64,000 nucleotides of DNA from Westerdykella aurantiaca (taxonomy: Eukaryota > Ascomycota > Dothideomycetes > Pleosporales > Sporormiaceae). The stretch covers positions 2,914,001 through 2,978,000 of the forward strand of contig JASJFJ010000003.1 in assembly GCA_030412805.1 (NCBI GenBank), given 5' to 3'. A program made the position numbers and the translations under genes. Each line of letters opens with the position of its first letter. The first letter of the stretch is position 1. This document shows positions 41,834-51,810 of this stretch, one piece after another. Under the pieces are notes generated by a model. That model saw only the letters and a list, made by a program, of their open reading frames with translations. It made no database searches and was not told the DNA's origin.

Positions 41834-42463
41834 CTGCGTGGCATGTTAGCACATTGATTCTGCGAAAGCCGTAACAAATTGGACAATTTTAAAGGCGTCG
41901 AAACGTAGCGAATAACGAGACGCCGGACGGTGGAGCTCATCTGGCGCTGAAATCAAGCAATTATCTACAAGAACGTGGTGAGGGGTTTCTCTCGGCATCT
42001 TCGTCACAGGAGAAGGCAAAGAAAGTATGGAGACATTTCTCTGATTAATTCGTAAGTATGCCGACTAAAGCGGCAGGAAGGGGAGTTTACGTACATATGA
42101 GAGCCATGACGAAGACGACGAGAGAGGACGACTGGACCTGGCCAAAAGCAGCATGTTCGCCGAATACAAGCCGAGAAGAAAAGAGATCAAGGTATTGAAG
42201 ATCCGTGAAGCCATGCAAAAGCCTGAGTCTGTGATAGATGACAACGGCCGACCCAAGCACGAAGACGCCAGACAACTTCAGTTATCACATTGCGCGGAGT
42301 GTGCTGATGCAATTGCCCGATGCCCCCTTGAAACGCCATGCGACCATTGCGAAAGTGAAAACGAAAGGCAGGAAAAAAGAAAAGCAAAACCAGGATACAG
42401 AACCTATGTTCGAGGAAGGGCAGATAACGAAAATATATGCCAGAATGGGAAAAGATTTGGAGG
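41834..42463. other. Unresolved 630-nt region between the two Not4-like blocks
   Basis: Either a long intron of not4 or an intergenic region. It contains splice-like signals on the minus strand (GTACGT at about 42092, TTACGAATTAATCAG near 42040). On the plus strand an open frame runs from about 42070 to 42491 with coding-like composition. See findings. Confidence 0.4.
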
Positions 42464-45128
42464 CTACCACCGTCCTGCGCCGCCACCATAATTGGTATTA
42501 CCATAGAGGGAGGAGAACGGACCTTGACCTTGGCCAGGGTACAGTCCCTGTCCAGCCATTCCGCCACCTTGATGGAGCCTTGCCTGTAAGATACTCGGGT
42601 CTTGAACATCCACTAGACCACCTCCCCCAGAGGAGGAAGTGTTAGCATGTCTGTGCTTCTTTCCCTTTTTCTTAGATTTCTGCGAACCAGATTCCTGATA
42701 AGCGCCAGGCGAAGGCCCATAAGGGAAGGTCAGAAGGCCAGGGGTTGAGGCTGGCGTCGAGGTCGTAGGGTGCTGATTAAGAAAAGAAGGAAACATTGAC
42801 TCACGCTTTCCAGTATCGACCCTAGCCCCACCCTCCATGTTTCTACCGCGAAGCAGGTCCTGATACATCATGTCATTGGCGTTCCTGGCACCGGCCGTAG
42901 CTCCGTAGCCCAATCCGCTGGTAGTGAATCCGTGGCCCTGACCGAACATGCCACCTCCACTTACGGGTGGAGTACCCGTTGCCTTCAAGCCAGGAGGCGG
43001 GCCTTGGACACCACTCGTATAGAACTGCGTTCCCATCGGCTGGTGTTGGGAGATCTGATTGAAATGGCCAGTGTTTTTCGGCATCATGGACGACTGTTGG
43101 CTCATGAGCTTCTGGTTGGCAACAGGTTGTACGGACGCGGAAGCCGACGAGGTGTCATTCGCAAAGCTGAAGCGGGAGGCATGACGAGCGTGCCCAGGAG
43201 TATTGCCCATCTGACCATGCGTTTGCTGCTGAGGGAAGATCGATTGAAGTCCAGGCGGTTGAGGCGATCCAGACTTCATGGTGGAGAGGAGTAGTTGTTG
43301 CTGCTGTTGAGGCGTCAAGCCACGGGAACTCAGCCCCAGGTTCGCGAAGTCATCGGTGAGAGAAACATTGGGCCCATAGATACCAGCCGACATTGGGTTC
43401 TGTCCAGGAGGGGCGATGGCACTGCGATTCCCCTGGCCCGAACCTGCTTCATGTCTTTCCTCGGGTTCGCCTCCGAGCTGCAAACTACCACCTGCAGTGG
43501 CTTCGCCATTGTCTTCATTCTGCTCAGCACCAGTGTCTGGGATAGCCGCCTTCAGTTCGGTTTCTCGTTGGACTTGTTGGGCTTCAAGCTCTCTTTGCTT
43601 TTCCCTCAAAGCACGACGCTTGGCTCCCCCATCAGGCTCCATCAACGGCGGATAACTTGTAATAGTTCGCAGATCTTCGTCAGACAAGGAGGCAGAAGAG
43701 AATACAAACTGGAAGCTCGCTTTAGGAAGGGCTTTGAGAAGTTCAACAAAGTCCGGCATGGGAGCTTGAGATGGTCGTGCCGCGGGCTGGCTTTGGGATT
43801 GAGAGGCGGCGACCGTCTGCGCTGTCTTCTCCTTCTCCTTCTCCTTGTCCTTCCCCTTCTCTTTCTCTCTCCCTTTCTCGTTCTCCTTTTCTTTTTCCTT
43901 GTCCTTGTCCTTCTCCTTCTTCTTCGACGCCTCCTCCGCTTTCACCGGCGCCTTAGGTACTTGTGCAGGAACGGCATTGGTGACCATGGGGCTCGAGTTT
44001 GATGCAATAGTGGAGCGGCTGGCCCGACGTTCTTGCGCAGCCTTACTTCCCCAACTTGCGGTTGCAGGTAGACCGGGTGCATCTCCAGTTGGGCTATGAG
44101 TATCGCTACTTTCTTGCCGATGCATAGGCGCCGCTGCGGCTGCCACAGCAGGTCCACGATGAGGGGGCGGTGCGGCGTTTGCGGGAGACTGGTTTGGTTG
44201 TTGCGTCTGGATGGAGTTCATCATGGAAAGGTCTTGACGAGTGAAGCTATCGTTTTCCTCGCCGGGCTCGTGCAAAAACATGCAATTCCGGTTGTTACAT
44301 TGCTCGCCACGAAGATATGCACTACAATACTTCGTGGTGCCGTATTGCGCCCTGAAAAGATGTCAGTGTCTTCAATAGCGGAAGCAGCATCGTGACAGCG
44401 CACCTCAATGTTCTGTCTCCATTATGGGAACCATCGACCGCCGCAATACACGCCGCAGCGTCCTCCTTCCTCGCAAAAGTGACGTAGACTCCCACGGACT
44501 GCTGGTGCTGAGCATTTTCTCTGGCTTTGCTGACAACGATCTTTATGATTTTACCATATTGACCGAAGTAGTCGTTTCCACGTAGAGTATCAAGTAGCCG
44601 ATCCTCCCGTATCGTGGGCGTGAGTCCCGTGACGTAGACAAGATTTTTCTGGACGACGCGCAATCCTGCCAAATGCTTCCGGCTCAGCGAGTCAGCTTCA
44701 GCCTTCTGTGCTTCTTTTTGACGCAAGGCAGCATTCTTCTTCGCTTTCTGGGCTATCTGCTGCTTGTGCTTGGCCATCCTAGGTATTGGTCAGATAAGAG
44801 AAAATGCCGGAGGGGTTGGGACGGAGCTCACTCTTCGGGAGTGATTCGCCTGAACTGGATGTTCGAATCATCGTAAGGCCGCCGGCAGGCGGGGCAAAGG
44901 CCGTTCAAAGTTGTTTTAATGTTATTATAACAAAATTGACAGATCTACATATTCCCATTAGCGCCGTAGATACGATATAGCTTTGCCGAATGCATCGAAG
45001 AACCATACCTGATAGCCGCAAGGACATGGCCGGAAGTTCTTGTCGGAGAGGTCGAACTCCTCGACACACAGAGGACACAGCTCATCTTCCTCGTCCTCGA
45101 CGAACTGGTCCTGCTGTATGCGAGACAT
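42464..45128 (-). CDS. not4: CCR4-NOT complex E3 ubiquitin ligase subunit Not4
   Basis: Exons 45009-45128, 44832-44944, 44404-44778 and 42464-44351; introns of 64, 53 and 52 nt in consistent phase. Read to the stop at 42464, the protein is 831 aa. The C4C4 RING is split over exons 1 and 2: CPLCVEEFDLSDKNFRPCPCGYQ, then ICQFCYNN...CPACRRPYDD. A coiled linker (KHKQQIAQKAKKNAALRQKE) leads into an RRM (KNLVYVTGLTPTIREDRLL, GQYGKIIKIVV, GVYVTFARKEDA). The RRM is followed by a CCCH finger (CSAYLRGEQCNNRNCMFLH). After that the protein is disordered with a Lys/Glu block (KDKEKEKENEKGREKEK) and Gly/Gln/Met-rich prion-like tail. In the family it ubiquitinates ribosomal and nascent-chain targets and works with mRNA deadenylation. 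The stop after GGGAGRW may be the real end or intron read-through. Divergent from NDUFS3. Confidence 0.9.
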
Positions 45129-45571
45129 TGTTTGTGTGGCGCGGGGGTGCAGTGTGTTGGTAGGACGCGATGGTGTGGCGGTTGATCGAGATTCAGCGTG
45201 TAATGAGGCCGGCCCACACTCGAGGCAGGACCGGAGAGCGTGATTATAGTATAGGATGCGTGCGAAAGTGATGAACGCCGGGAATGAGAACGCCGGGAAG
45301 TACGTGAAGAGAAGAGGGAAAGAGGGTGCAAGCTGACGGCGGTGTGGAGATGCGTTTACAGAGGTTCAGGCAGGCCCTGCGCTTCAGGGCTTGAGGCGGA
45401 AGGCGCTAGCGCTCCAAGCGGGCCGGTCACGTGCCGGGCAACTCGATCGAAACGGTCCGTGCGCCTGAGCTCGCCCAGAGACCTCACCTGGAAAGGACGA
45501 CATCACCGCGTCCGATCCCAATTGCATCCCCCCATTGTGCGGACACCGCTCGCACGCTCTCTCCAAGCCCA
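45129..45571. promoter_or_regulatory. Divergent promoter between not4 and NDUFS3
   Basis: 443 nt between two divergent start codons; GC-rich with no TATA box. An open frame precedes the NDUFS3 ATG, but its product lacks resemblance to anything. Confidence 0.45.
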
Positions 45572-46611
45572 ATGGCTCTCCGGCTCTCTGCAAGCCGGCC
45601 ATTGAGCGCTGCCGTGCGCTCTGCGAGCTGCGCAGCCTCCTTCACTGCCGCCCGCACCTTCACCACCACTGCCCTCCGGGCCAAAGATGTCGTCTCCGAG
45701 GACCCCAACACACCGAACATGAGAGTAGGTTGCTTGGATATCCTGGGAGGTGCGGTTCAGATGCTAATGGAATGGCCAGTATGCCCCCCGCGCCCCGACA
45801 GGCACTCTCAAGGCTCCCATCGTCAACCCGGCCGACAAGTACAGCGAGGCAGGCGAGGCGCGGCATAAGTACGGCCAGTACCTGATGTCTTGCTTGCCCA
45901 AGTACATCCAGCAGTATGCATCTTAATGTAACCAATCGAGCGTGGGCTAGTTCTGACCACGCATAGGTTCTCCGTGTGGAAGGACGAATTGACCATCTAT
46001 ATTCCCCCTGCTGGCGTTATTCCGGTCTTCACGTTCTTGAAATACCACACTGCTGCCGAATTCACCCAAATCACTGATATCACGGCTGTCGACTACCCAA
46101 CCAAGGACCAGCGTTTTGAGGTCGTGTACAATATGCTCAGTATCCGCCACAACTCCCGCATAAGGGTAAAGACATACGCCGACGAGGCGACTCCTGTCCC
46201 CAGCCTGTGCGACTTGTACGACGGAGCGAATTGGTACGAGCGTGAGGTGTACGATCTGTTTGGTGTCTTCTTTGTTGGCCACCCGGATCTGAGGCGCATC
46301 ATGACCGACTACGGTTTTGACGGTCATCCCTTGCGCAAGGACTTCCCCATGACCGGTTATACGGAGATTCGGTACGATGAAGAGAAGAAGAGGATTGTTT
46401 ATGAGCCTCTGGAGATGACGCAGGCTTACAGAAACTTCCGTGGAGGTTCGACAGTGTGGGAGCCGGTAGGACCTGGTGTTGACAGAAAACCAGATCAAGT
46501 AAGTGGATCAAGGACATTTCCCGATTGCCTCAAACAACTTGAGCTTACAATCATCAGTTCAAATTACCCACACCTAAGCCCGAGCCGCCGAAAGAGGGTG
46601 AAAAGAAATAG
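45572..46611 (+). CDS. NADH:ubiquinone oxidoreductase 30-kDa subunit (NDUFS3, nuo-31 type)
   Basis: Exons 45572-45724, 45780-45913, 45967-46498 and 46558-46611; introns of 55, 53 and 59 nt (GTAGGT, GTATGC, GTAAGT donors), giving 290 aa. Residues 1-37 are Ala/Arg/Ser-rich, a mitochondrial presequence. The mature part has KYGQYLMSCLPKYIQQFSVW, then the NuoC-family core with YNMLSIRHNSRIRVKTY and the signature YEREVYDLFGVFFVGHPDLR followed by DYGFDGHPLRKDFP. The last exon encodes only FKLPTPKPEPPKEGEKK. In complex I the subunit lies in the matrix arm next to the quinone-reducing module. Upstream ATGs in other frames do not match the family; 45572 does. Confidence 0.94.
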
Positions 46612-47221
46612 ACATCTAGAACATGTACAATGTGTATATATCCAAGGAAGCGAACCATCCACAATCACCGTTCATTTGCTTGTGTGATTAGTCTTCTTAT
46701 TGGGTACGGACGCCCAAGGATCTCCGTTGTGAAGCAGGCCGCGTCGCCTCGGCCCCGAGTTCCATGTGCATTCCTGAATCCAAAGAACAATCTTGGCGTG
46801 CGTCCAGTTCCAACGCTGCAAAATCGGTCTAATCCAACTCATGCAACTCGATGCTACATCACCTAGGTTCTGCATGCAGGTACATTGCTCAAGCCAGGAG
46901 CTATAGTTGGTTTCTATGCGGGGCTGTATCGCTTGGCGCAGACCTGATGCAACTCCGGGATGCTCAACTCGGCATGTTTCCCGTACTTCCGTGACTCACA
47001 TTCAAAAGACCATCGAAACCTTCAATTGTAAGTGCTTACTCTTTCCCTCAAGCCATGATGTAGTTGGATCCGCTAGCTTCTACACATACGTGGCTTTTAT
47101 CCTAATCTTTCGCGTCATACCACTTTCATTCGATCTATAAAAGTTAGCCATCCAACTTCATATCATGTTCTTCACCAAACCGATCCTCTACTTACTGACC
47201 CTCCCCATTGCAGCCCCAATA
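46612..47221. promoter_or_regulatory. Intergenic region with probable 5' UTR intron before the DUF1349 gene
   Basis: About 610 nt. GTAAGT at 47028 and CTGACC...TTGCAG ending at 47213 could bound a 186-nt leader intron, nine nt before the ATG at 47222. A TATAAAA at 47136-47142 lies inside that interval and would serve as an alternative core promoter. Confidence 0.4.
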
Positions 47222-47845
47222 ATGACGTACGCAACGAAAACAACCACCATCCCCCCCTTCAACCTCTCTTCTCCAGCCGGCACCGACATCTGGCGCAAAC
47301 CACCCTCGCGGGACGTCTTCTCTGCACCTACCCACCCATCCCCTCTTCTTAAATATCCCCTCCTATCTTTTCAGCGGGCTCGTCTTACTTTTAGTCTTCC
47401 GGCCCAATCAGCCCTTAGACAATACGATCAAGCCGGCCTATTACTCCACTTCACAAAGCCTGGGGAAAAAGACAAGTGGCTGAAGACCGGCATCGAATTC
47501 TACTACGGGAAACCATACATCAGCACCGTAGGGACGGATCAGTGGAGCGACTGGAGCGTTGTTCCTCTGAGTGAGGGGGGAGAGAGGCCGACCGCGACGG
47601 TAGAGGCGAGGAGGGAGAAGGATGCCTTGGGGAAGAGCTTATGGGTTTATCAGATCGTCAAGGGGAAGGAGGGGGACGAGGTGGGGAGGACACCATTGAG
47701 GGAGGTGAATTGGGTGTTTGCGGAGGAGGAAGGTTGGGAGGTTGGTGTTGGGGGTTATGTGGCTAGGCCGACGGTGGAGGGCGGGGAGGGGGAGTTGGAA
47801 GCGGAGTTTTGGGAAGGGGTGGAGGTTGAGCTTTTGGATGGTTAG
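47222..47845 (+). CDS. DUF1349-family protein (concanavalin-like beta sandwich)
   Basis: 207 aa from the ATG at 47222. An in-frame ATG at 47165 would add 19 hydrophobic residues (MFFTKPILYLLTLPIAAPI). However, the sequence there reads as a splice acceptor (CTGACC...TTGCAG), and a TATA box lies only 23-29 nt before it, so the shorter start is favoured. The DUF1349 pattern is seen in QYDQAGLLLHF, DKWLKTGIEFYYGKPYISTV, DWSVVPL, SLWVYQI and REVNWVF, ending with GGYVARPT. Members are about 200 aa, intracellular, and of unproven function; the fold resembles lectin-type carbohydrate binders. No signal peptide under the chosen start. Convergent with the dioxygenase. Confidence 0.8.
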   Translation: MTYATKTTTIPPFNLSSPAGTDIWRKPPSRDVFSAPTHPSPLLKYPLLSFQRARLTFSLPAQSALRQYDQAGLLLHFTKPGEKDKWLKTGIEFYYGKPYISTVGTDQWSDWSVVPLSEGGERPTATVEARREKDALGKSLWVYQIVKGKEGDEVGRTPLREVNWVFAEEEGWEVGVGGYVARPTVEGGEGELEAEFWEGVEVELLDG

Positions 47846-47864
47846 GGTAGGGGTTACGGTTGGG

Positions 47865-47870
47865 AATAAA
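47865..47870 (+). terminator. Polyadenylation signal AATAAA
   Basis: A perfect AATAAA, 20 nt after the DUF1349 stop codon. Likely 3'-end signal for that gene; the converging dioxygenase ends 54 nt further on. Confidence 0.45.
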
Positions 47871-47923
47871 GATTTGGCTCCGGCGATCATAATTTTGGCA
47901 ACAGAATGAAATTTGGCGGACGA

Positions 47924-49051
47924 TTATGCGTCTCCGCCATAGAAGTTTCCACCCACCTTTCCCAGTAGATGCTCTCCATAAATACACTCCTCATACTTTC
48001 TCTCTCCTCCCGTCTTCTCCACACATGTTTTCAAAGGCCTAACTCTCGCCTCAAAGCCAGGCTCAAAAAAGAATGGTACAGAAACCCTATAACCGTCCCC
48101 TTTATGGATCACCCTATGCCTCGTAGACATCCACAGCCCATTCGTCCATCTCTCCATCATATCCCCAATATTGACAACAAAAGCCCCAGGGATAGGGTCA
48201 GCATTCAGCCACGTCGTCCCGTCTTTGAGAAGGGCCTGCAGAGCGCCAGGGGTAGGATCTGCAAGGAGCAGTGTCACGCACCCGTAGTCCGTATGCTCGC
48301 CGCAGGAAAAGGCGCCCATGTCCTGGATTCCGTTCGGATCCTGCTCTTGTTCAAGTTTCGGATACCTGTTGGTCTTAGAACCAATGAATAATATCAGAAT
48401 CTCTCTGTGTTCAGATACATACCCAATCATTCGCATAACCCAAAAGCTCTTCTCCGTCGCTCTCACAAAAACGCCCTCGTCCTCCTCGTTCCCATCTTTC
48501 CCTTCCTCCTCGGCAAGCCCCAACGCCACGCCCATAGCCCTCACCACCGCCTTCCCCACTCCCTGCAATGCCTCCACATACCCTTCATAAACCTCTTTCA
48601 ATTCTCTGGGTTCCTCGGGCCACAAGTTAGGTCCCTGTAACGTCTTATAGGTCCCGTGTCCACCGATTCCTTCTTCTCTGGACGCATGATCCCACTCTCT
48701 ATACCAATCCACCGCCTCATGCATATCTCTCCGACCCTTCGTCACATTCTCACCCATACCCTGGTATCCCCTCGCTCCATCACCACCCTCGAGCCCGCCC
48801 GCAGGGTGGCGTTTGATTTTATTCTTCTCCAATAATGGGAGCGAGAAAAATCTCCTAGCGAGGGAGATTACTTCGTCGAGCTTCGACGTAGGGATTCCAT
48901 GACCAGTCAAGTAGAAGAAGCCATAAGTAGTGCAGGCGGTATTAAGTGCGGTGGCAGTTGCATGGCGGGCAGAGGGAGTAGACGTGGGGGAAAGGAAAGG
49001 GGAGATATCGATGATGGGGAGTGAGGAAGGAGAAGATGAGGGAGTGGACAT
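47924..49051 (-). CDS. 2-oxoglutarate/Fe(II)-dependent dioxygenase (isopenicillin-N-synthase-like)
   Basis: Exon 1 is 48423-49051 and exon 2 is 47924-48365. The 57-nt intron 48366-48422 (GTATGT...AACAG) is a multiple of three without a stop, so the unspliced frame is also open; removing it restores the family motif MRMIGYPKL and gives 356 aa. The DIOX-N part has LPIIDISPFL and TACTTYGFFYLTGHGIP. The iron ligands are HTDYG (His, Asp) and the distal His of MSTRHRVIHK, and 2-oxoglutarate binding is by Arg and Ser of YRVSVPFFFEP. The family oxidises small molecules, including in thymine metabolism, flavonoid-like chemistry and antibiotic synthesis; the substrate is unknown here. No biosynthetic cluster partners lie nearby. 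Confidence 0.88.
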   Translation of the reverse strand: MSTPSSSPSSLPIIDISPFLSPTSTPSARHATATALNTACTTYGFFYLTGHGIPTSKLDEVISLARRFFSLPLLEKNKIKRHPAGGLEGGDGARGYQGMGENVTKGRRDMHEAVDWYREWDHASREEGIGGHGTYKTLQGPNLWPEEPRELKEVYEGYVEALQGVGKAVVRAMGVALGLAEEEGKDGNEEDEGVFVRATEKSFWVMRMIGYVSEHREILILFIGSKTNRYPKLEQEQDPNGIQDMGAFSCGEHTDYGCVTLLLADPTPGALQALLKDGTTWLNADPIPGAFVVNIGDMMERWTNGLWMSTRHRVIHKGDGYRVSVPFFFEPGFEARVRPLKTCVEKTGGERKYEECIYGEHLLGKVGGNFYGGDA

Positions 49052-49948
49052 CGTGAGAGAAAGGCCAGAATGGTGTTAGCCCTATGTGGGGCGAGGAGAC
49101 GGGTCGGTGTCTATGTCCAGTTGGTCAATGACAGGTTAGTGGGCCTGAGAGTAAGAGTACTGAAGCTGTAATCTAGGTGCAAGTCAGCCAAACTCTCTGG
49201 GGTCAATATTGACATGTGTGATTTTGTTCAAATATGTATGCTCTTGCTAGAACTGTATGGGTGATCCGATAGGAATTGCTTGACTGGGAGATGATTGTGA
49301 AAGATGAAATAGGGTTTCCAGGGAAGAGAGTTGAAATTACCAAAGGATACTTTTTCCCCCAACAAGTTTCGTACCTTTCACTCAGAAACAAAAAAAAAGG
49401 ACAAAATAGTCTTGTTCTGTTTTCCGTTGGGATACTGACCGAAGTGTCTTCCACCTTTTGAGATGGCAAAGCTATACTGGTAGGTAGTGGAGGCACGCCA
49501 AGGCTAAACTTTCGATTGGTGGAGCCAGTGTAGGCTTGTGGTGATTTGGCTGTGGTCTTGGGTTCATAAGGGTCCTGCTGAAAGTGCGGTTGGAGTCACT
49601 GATAATAAAGCCATGTACCTAGGTAGCTATTTGGAGGTCCACCGGACGCCGTTTCCTCAAAGGGCCTAGTGTAGCTATCCCCTCACTAGTCTATCTAGGA
49701 AACAGTGGCTCCAATATGTCTCCTCGCCTCACCGCTGCAAATATGCAGAGATAAAGCTAGAGTGTATGGGAATAGGGGGTTCAAGAATTTGTTTAGGTTC
49801 TACTAGTTACTTCAATGTTCATCAACTTCTAGGGCGGAAGGTTCACTCCATCCATCCAAGTCATTACAGTCTCATCGCTCTACTATACTTTGTCCGAATC
49901 AAGCCATGCCAGCGCCAAATGCTATGGTATATAAAACAGCCAAATCCA
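49052..49948. other. Intergenic region between dioxygenase and GMPPA-like genes
   Basis: About 900 nt: dioxygenase promoter on the left, GMPPA-like 3' UTR on the right. Relatively A/T-rich, with several CTAGGTA/CTAG-type repeats around 49615-49700. No RNA gene or coding frame recognised. Confidence 0.5.
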
Positions 49949-51438
49949 TTACATAATGACTTCATTGGCGACGTCCTGGAAGCATAGTTAGCACCTCAAG
50001 TTTCGCATCAATGTGGACATTCTGATACTCACCCTCTTCAACTCCTTATACGGCAAGCATACGCAGTTCTGCACCCGGACCTCGTCGCCAACACCGCACT
50101 CTTTGCCAAGAATAGTGATGCTCTGCACTTTAACACCATTTTTGATGATGCTAGTGCTGTGGCTAGTGATAGGAGTGGGCGTTCCCTCAACACGTGCCCA
50201 GGCGCCGATCTTGCTGCTCCAACCAACAATGGTGTACAGCACGCAGGCGTCGTGCTTAATCTCAGCGTCGTCCAGCACTATGGACTCCTTCACGCGAACA
50301 CCGGCACCAATAACCGCACGAGGGCCAATCGAGACATTGGGACCAAGCTTCGCTGTCGGGTCGACGTGGGCTGAGGGGTGGATGTAGACAGGGGGGATAA
50401 TGTTCGCAGACGGAGCAGCAAGCTCCTCGGCTCCCGACTGGAAAGCCTTCAAAAGGTAGAGCGCATTGGCCGGGACAGCAGAACCGGCAGTCTTGATCTG
50501 ACGCCAGAAGTCCTTCGTCTCCAACACGAAAAATTGCCTGCTGTCTGCGATGTCGGCAAGCACATCCTGCTCCAGGCGGATCACGGCATTCTCCTTGTCC
50601 TCCTCTTCATCATCTCCTTGGAAGAAAGAAGACTGCAGGTTCTCGGAAGACGGATAGTTGAGGATCCGCGGACGCTCAGTGCGACGCTTAATCGCACTGC
50701 GAATGGCCGGGAAGATGGTCTCCGTGGAGAAGAGGTACACTCCACAGTTGATGAGGTTGGAAATGTGTGACTCGGGTTTCTCGACGTAATGAAGGACTCG
50801 TTTGGTATGCGCATCAGACACGATGCAACCGAAGTTCGTGGCCGACTCATTCGCAACCCTCGTACCCAGCATGACAGCTTCCGCGTCCTTGTCATCATAC
50901 AGCTTGAGCATCTCGTTCAGGGGAAACGAGCAGCACACATCCGCATTCAGCACAAAGAATCTGTCGGGTTTGCCTTTCAATATGACATCTCGGAAGTGGT
51001 AGAGGCCCCCAGCAGTGCCCAACGCCTGGTATTCTCGAAGGTACTTGACGCTCAGCTGAGGAAAGGTCGTAGAGATGGAGTGAATGAATGGCTGGAAGAC
51101 GGACTCCTCATAGTAGCCGACGATGAAGACTTCTTTGATCTCTGGGACCTTTGCGATCGCTCGGAAGCAGTGCTCAATGATGGGGTGACCTGCAACAGGG
51201 AACAGTGGCTGTCAACAATTAGCGAGGAGCTGAGCGGTGGCAGGTTTTATTGATGCGAACCTTTGGGAGCTCCATGGACAATGGCCGGAAACGAGTTCCA
51301 CGAGAGGGGCCTCCGACCTTCGTATGTCAGTCTCTACTTTTAGCTCTCACTCGAGCTCCGTACCAGAATGACAGCTTTGGTGGAGTGCGTAGCACCTCCC
51401 TTAGGCCTGACGGCGAGGGAGGGGGGTTGCAGGCTCAT
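49949..51438 (-). CDS. GDP-mannose pyrophosphorylase A-like protein (GMPPA)
   Basis: Exons 51364-51438, 51261-51317, 50033-51208 and 49949-49975; introns 46, 52 and 57 nt. The last exon encodes only DVANEVIM. Total 444 aa. The N-terminus KAVILVGGPSRGTRFRPLS has the GMPPA-type Gly-Pro-Ser version of the nucleotidyltransferase loop rather than the GxGTRL form of catalytic GMPPB. KPLFPVAGHPIIEHC and ALGTAGGLYHF follow, then VLNADVCCSFPL and an acidic insert (DDEEEDKEN). From about residue 290 a left-handed beta-helix of hexapeptide repeats runs (YIHPSAHVDPTAKLGPNV and on), ending in CLPYKELKRDVANEVIM. In animals GMPPA is a sensor that restrains GMPPB by binding GDP-mannose; a regulatory role in glycosylation is therefore inferred. 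The second intron has an unusual GTTCGC donor. Confidence 0.9.
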
Positions 51439-51810
51439 TTTTAGTTGATCCGAGGAATCTGCTAGTTGGATTTCGTAGCGGAGGGGTTTCAATGAGTTCA
51501 GAATACCCCAAATGTCCAGAATGACGACGTGTTCAGTGGATTTAGGAGGTTACTGCTGGGAGGGGTGTGGAGTCTCGACAACTGGGAGACCCTTGGATTG
51601 ATGAGGCCCGTGGGTCCGCCTCCGCCTTGGCGTAAATAACCACAAGGGTTCTCTTTCCCTGATTCCCACGTCTCACCAACCCACAGATGAGGACAAGATG
51701 AGGAGGATAACACATCTGCGAACACCCCCTTGTGTACACCTGTTCTTGGTGAAGGTCATAGCACTTCCAATGATTCGACACGTGGCCTATCCGGCGCACC
51801 TCTACCATGT
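51439..51810. other. Intergenic region between GMPPA-like and BCKDH E1-alpha genes
   Basis: 372 nt: promoter of the GMPPA-like gene and 3' UTR of the E1-alpha gene. Nothing else recognised. Confidence 0.5.

Noticed and set aside
43295..44002. 235-aa plus-strand frame opposite not4
   Set aside because: Leu/Phe/Ser runs arise from the complement of the Lys/Glu block; not a membrane protein gene.
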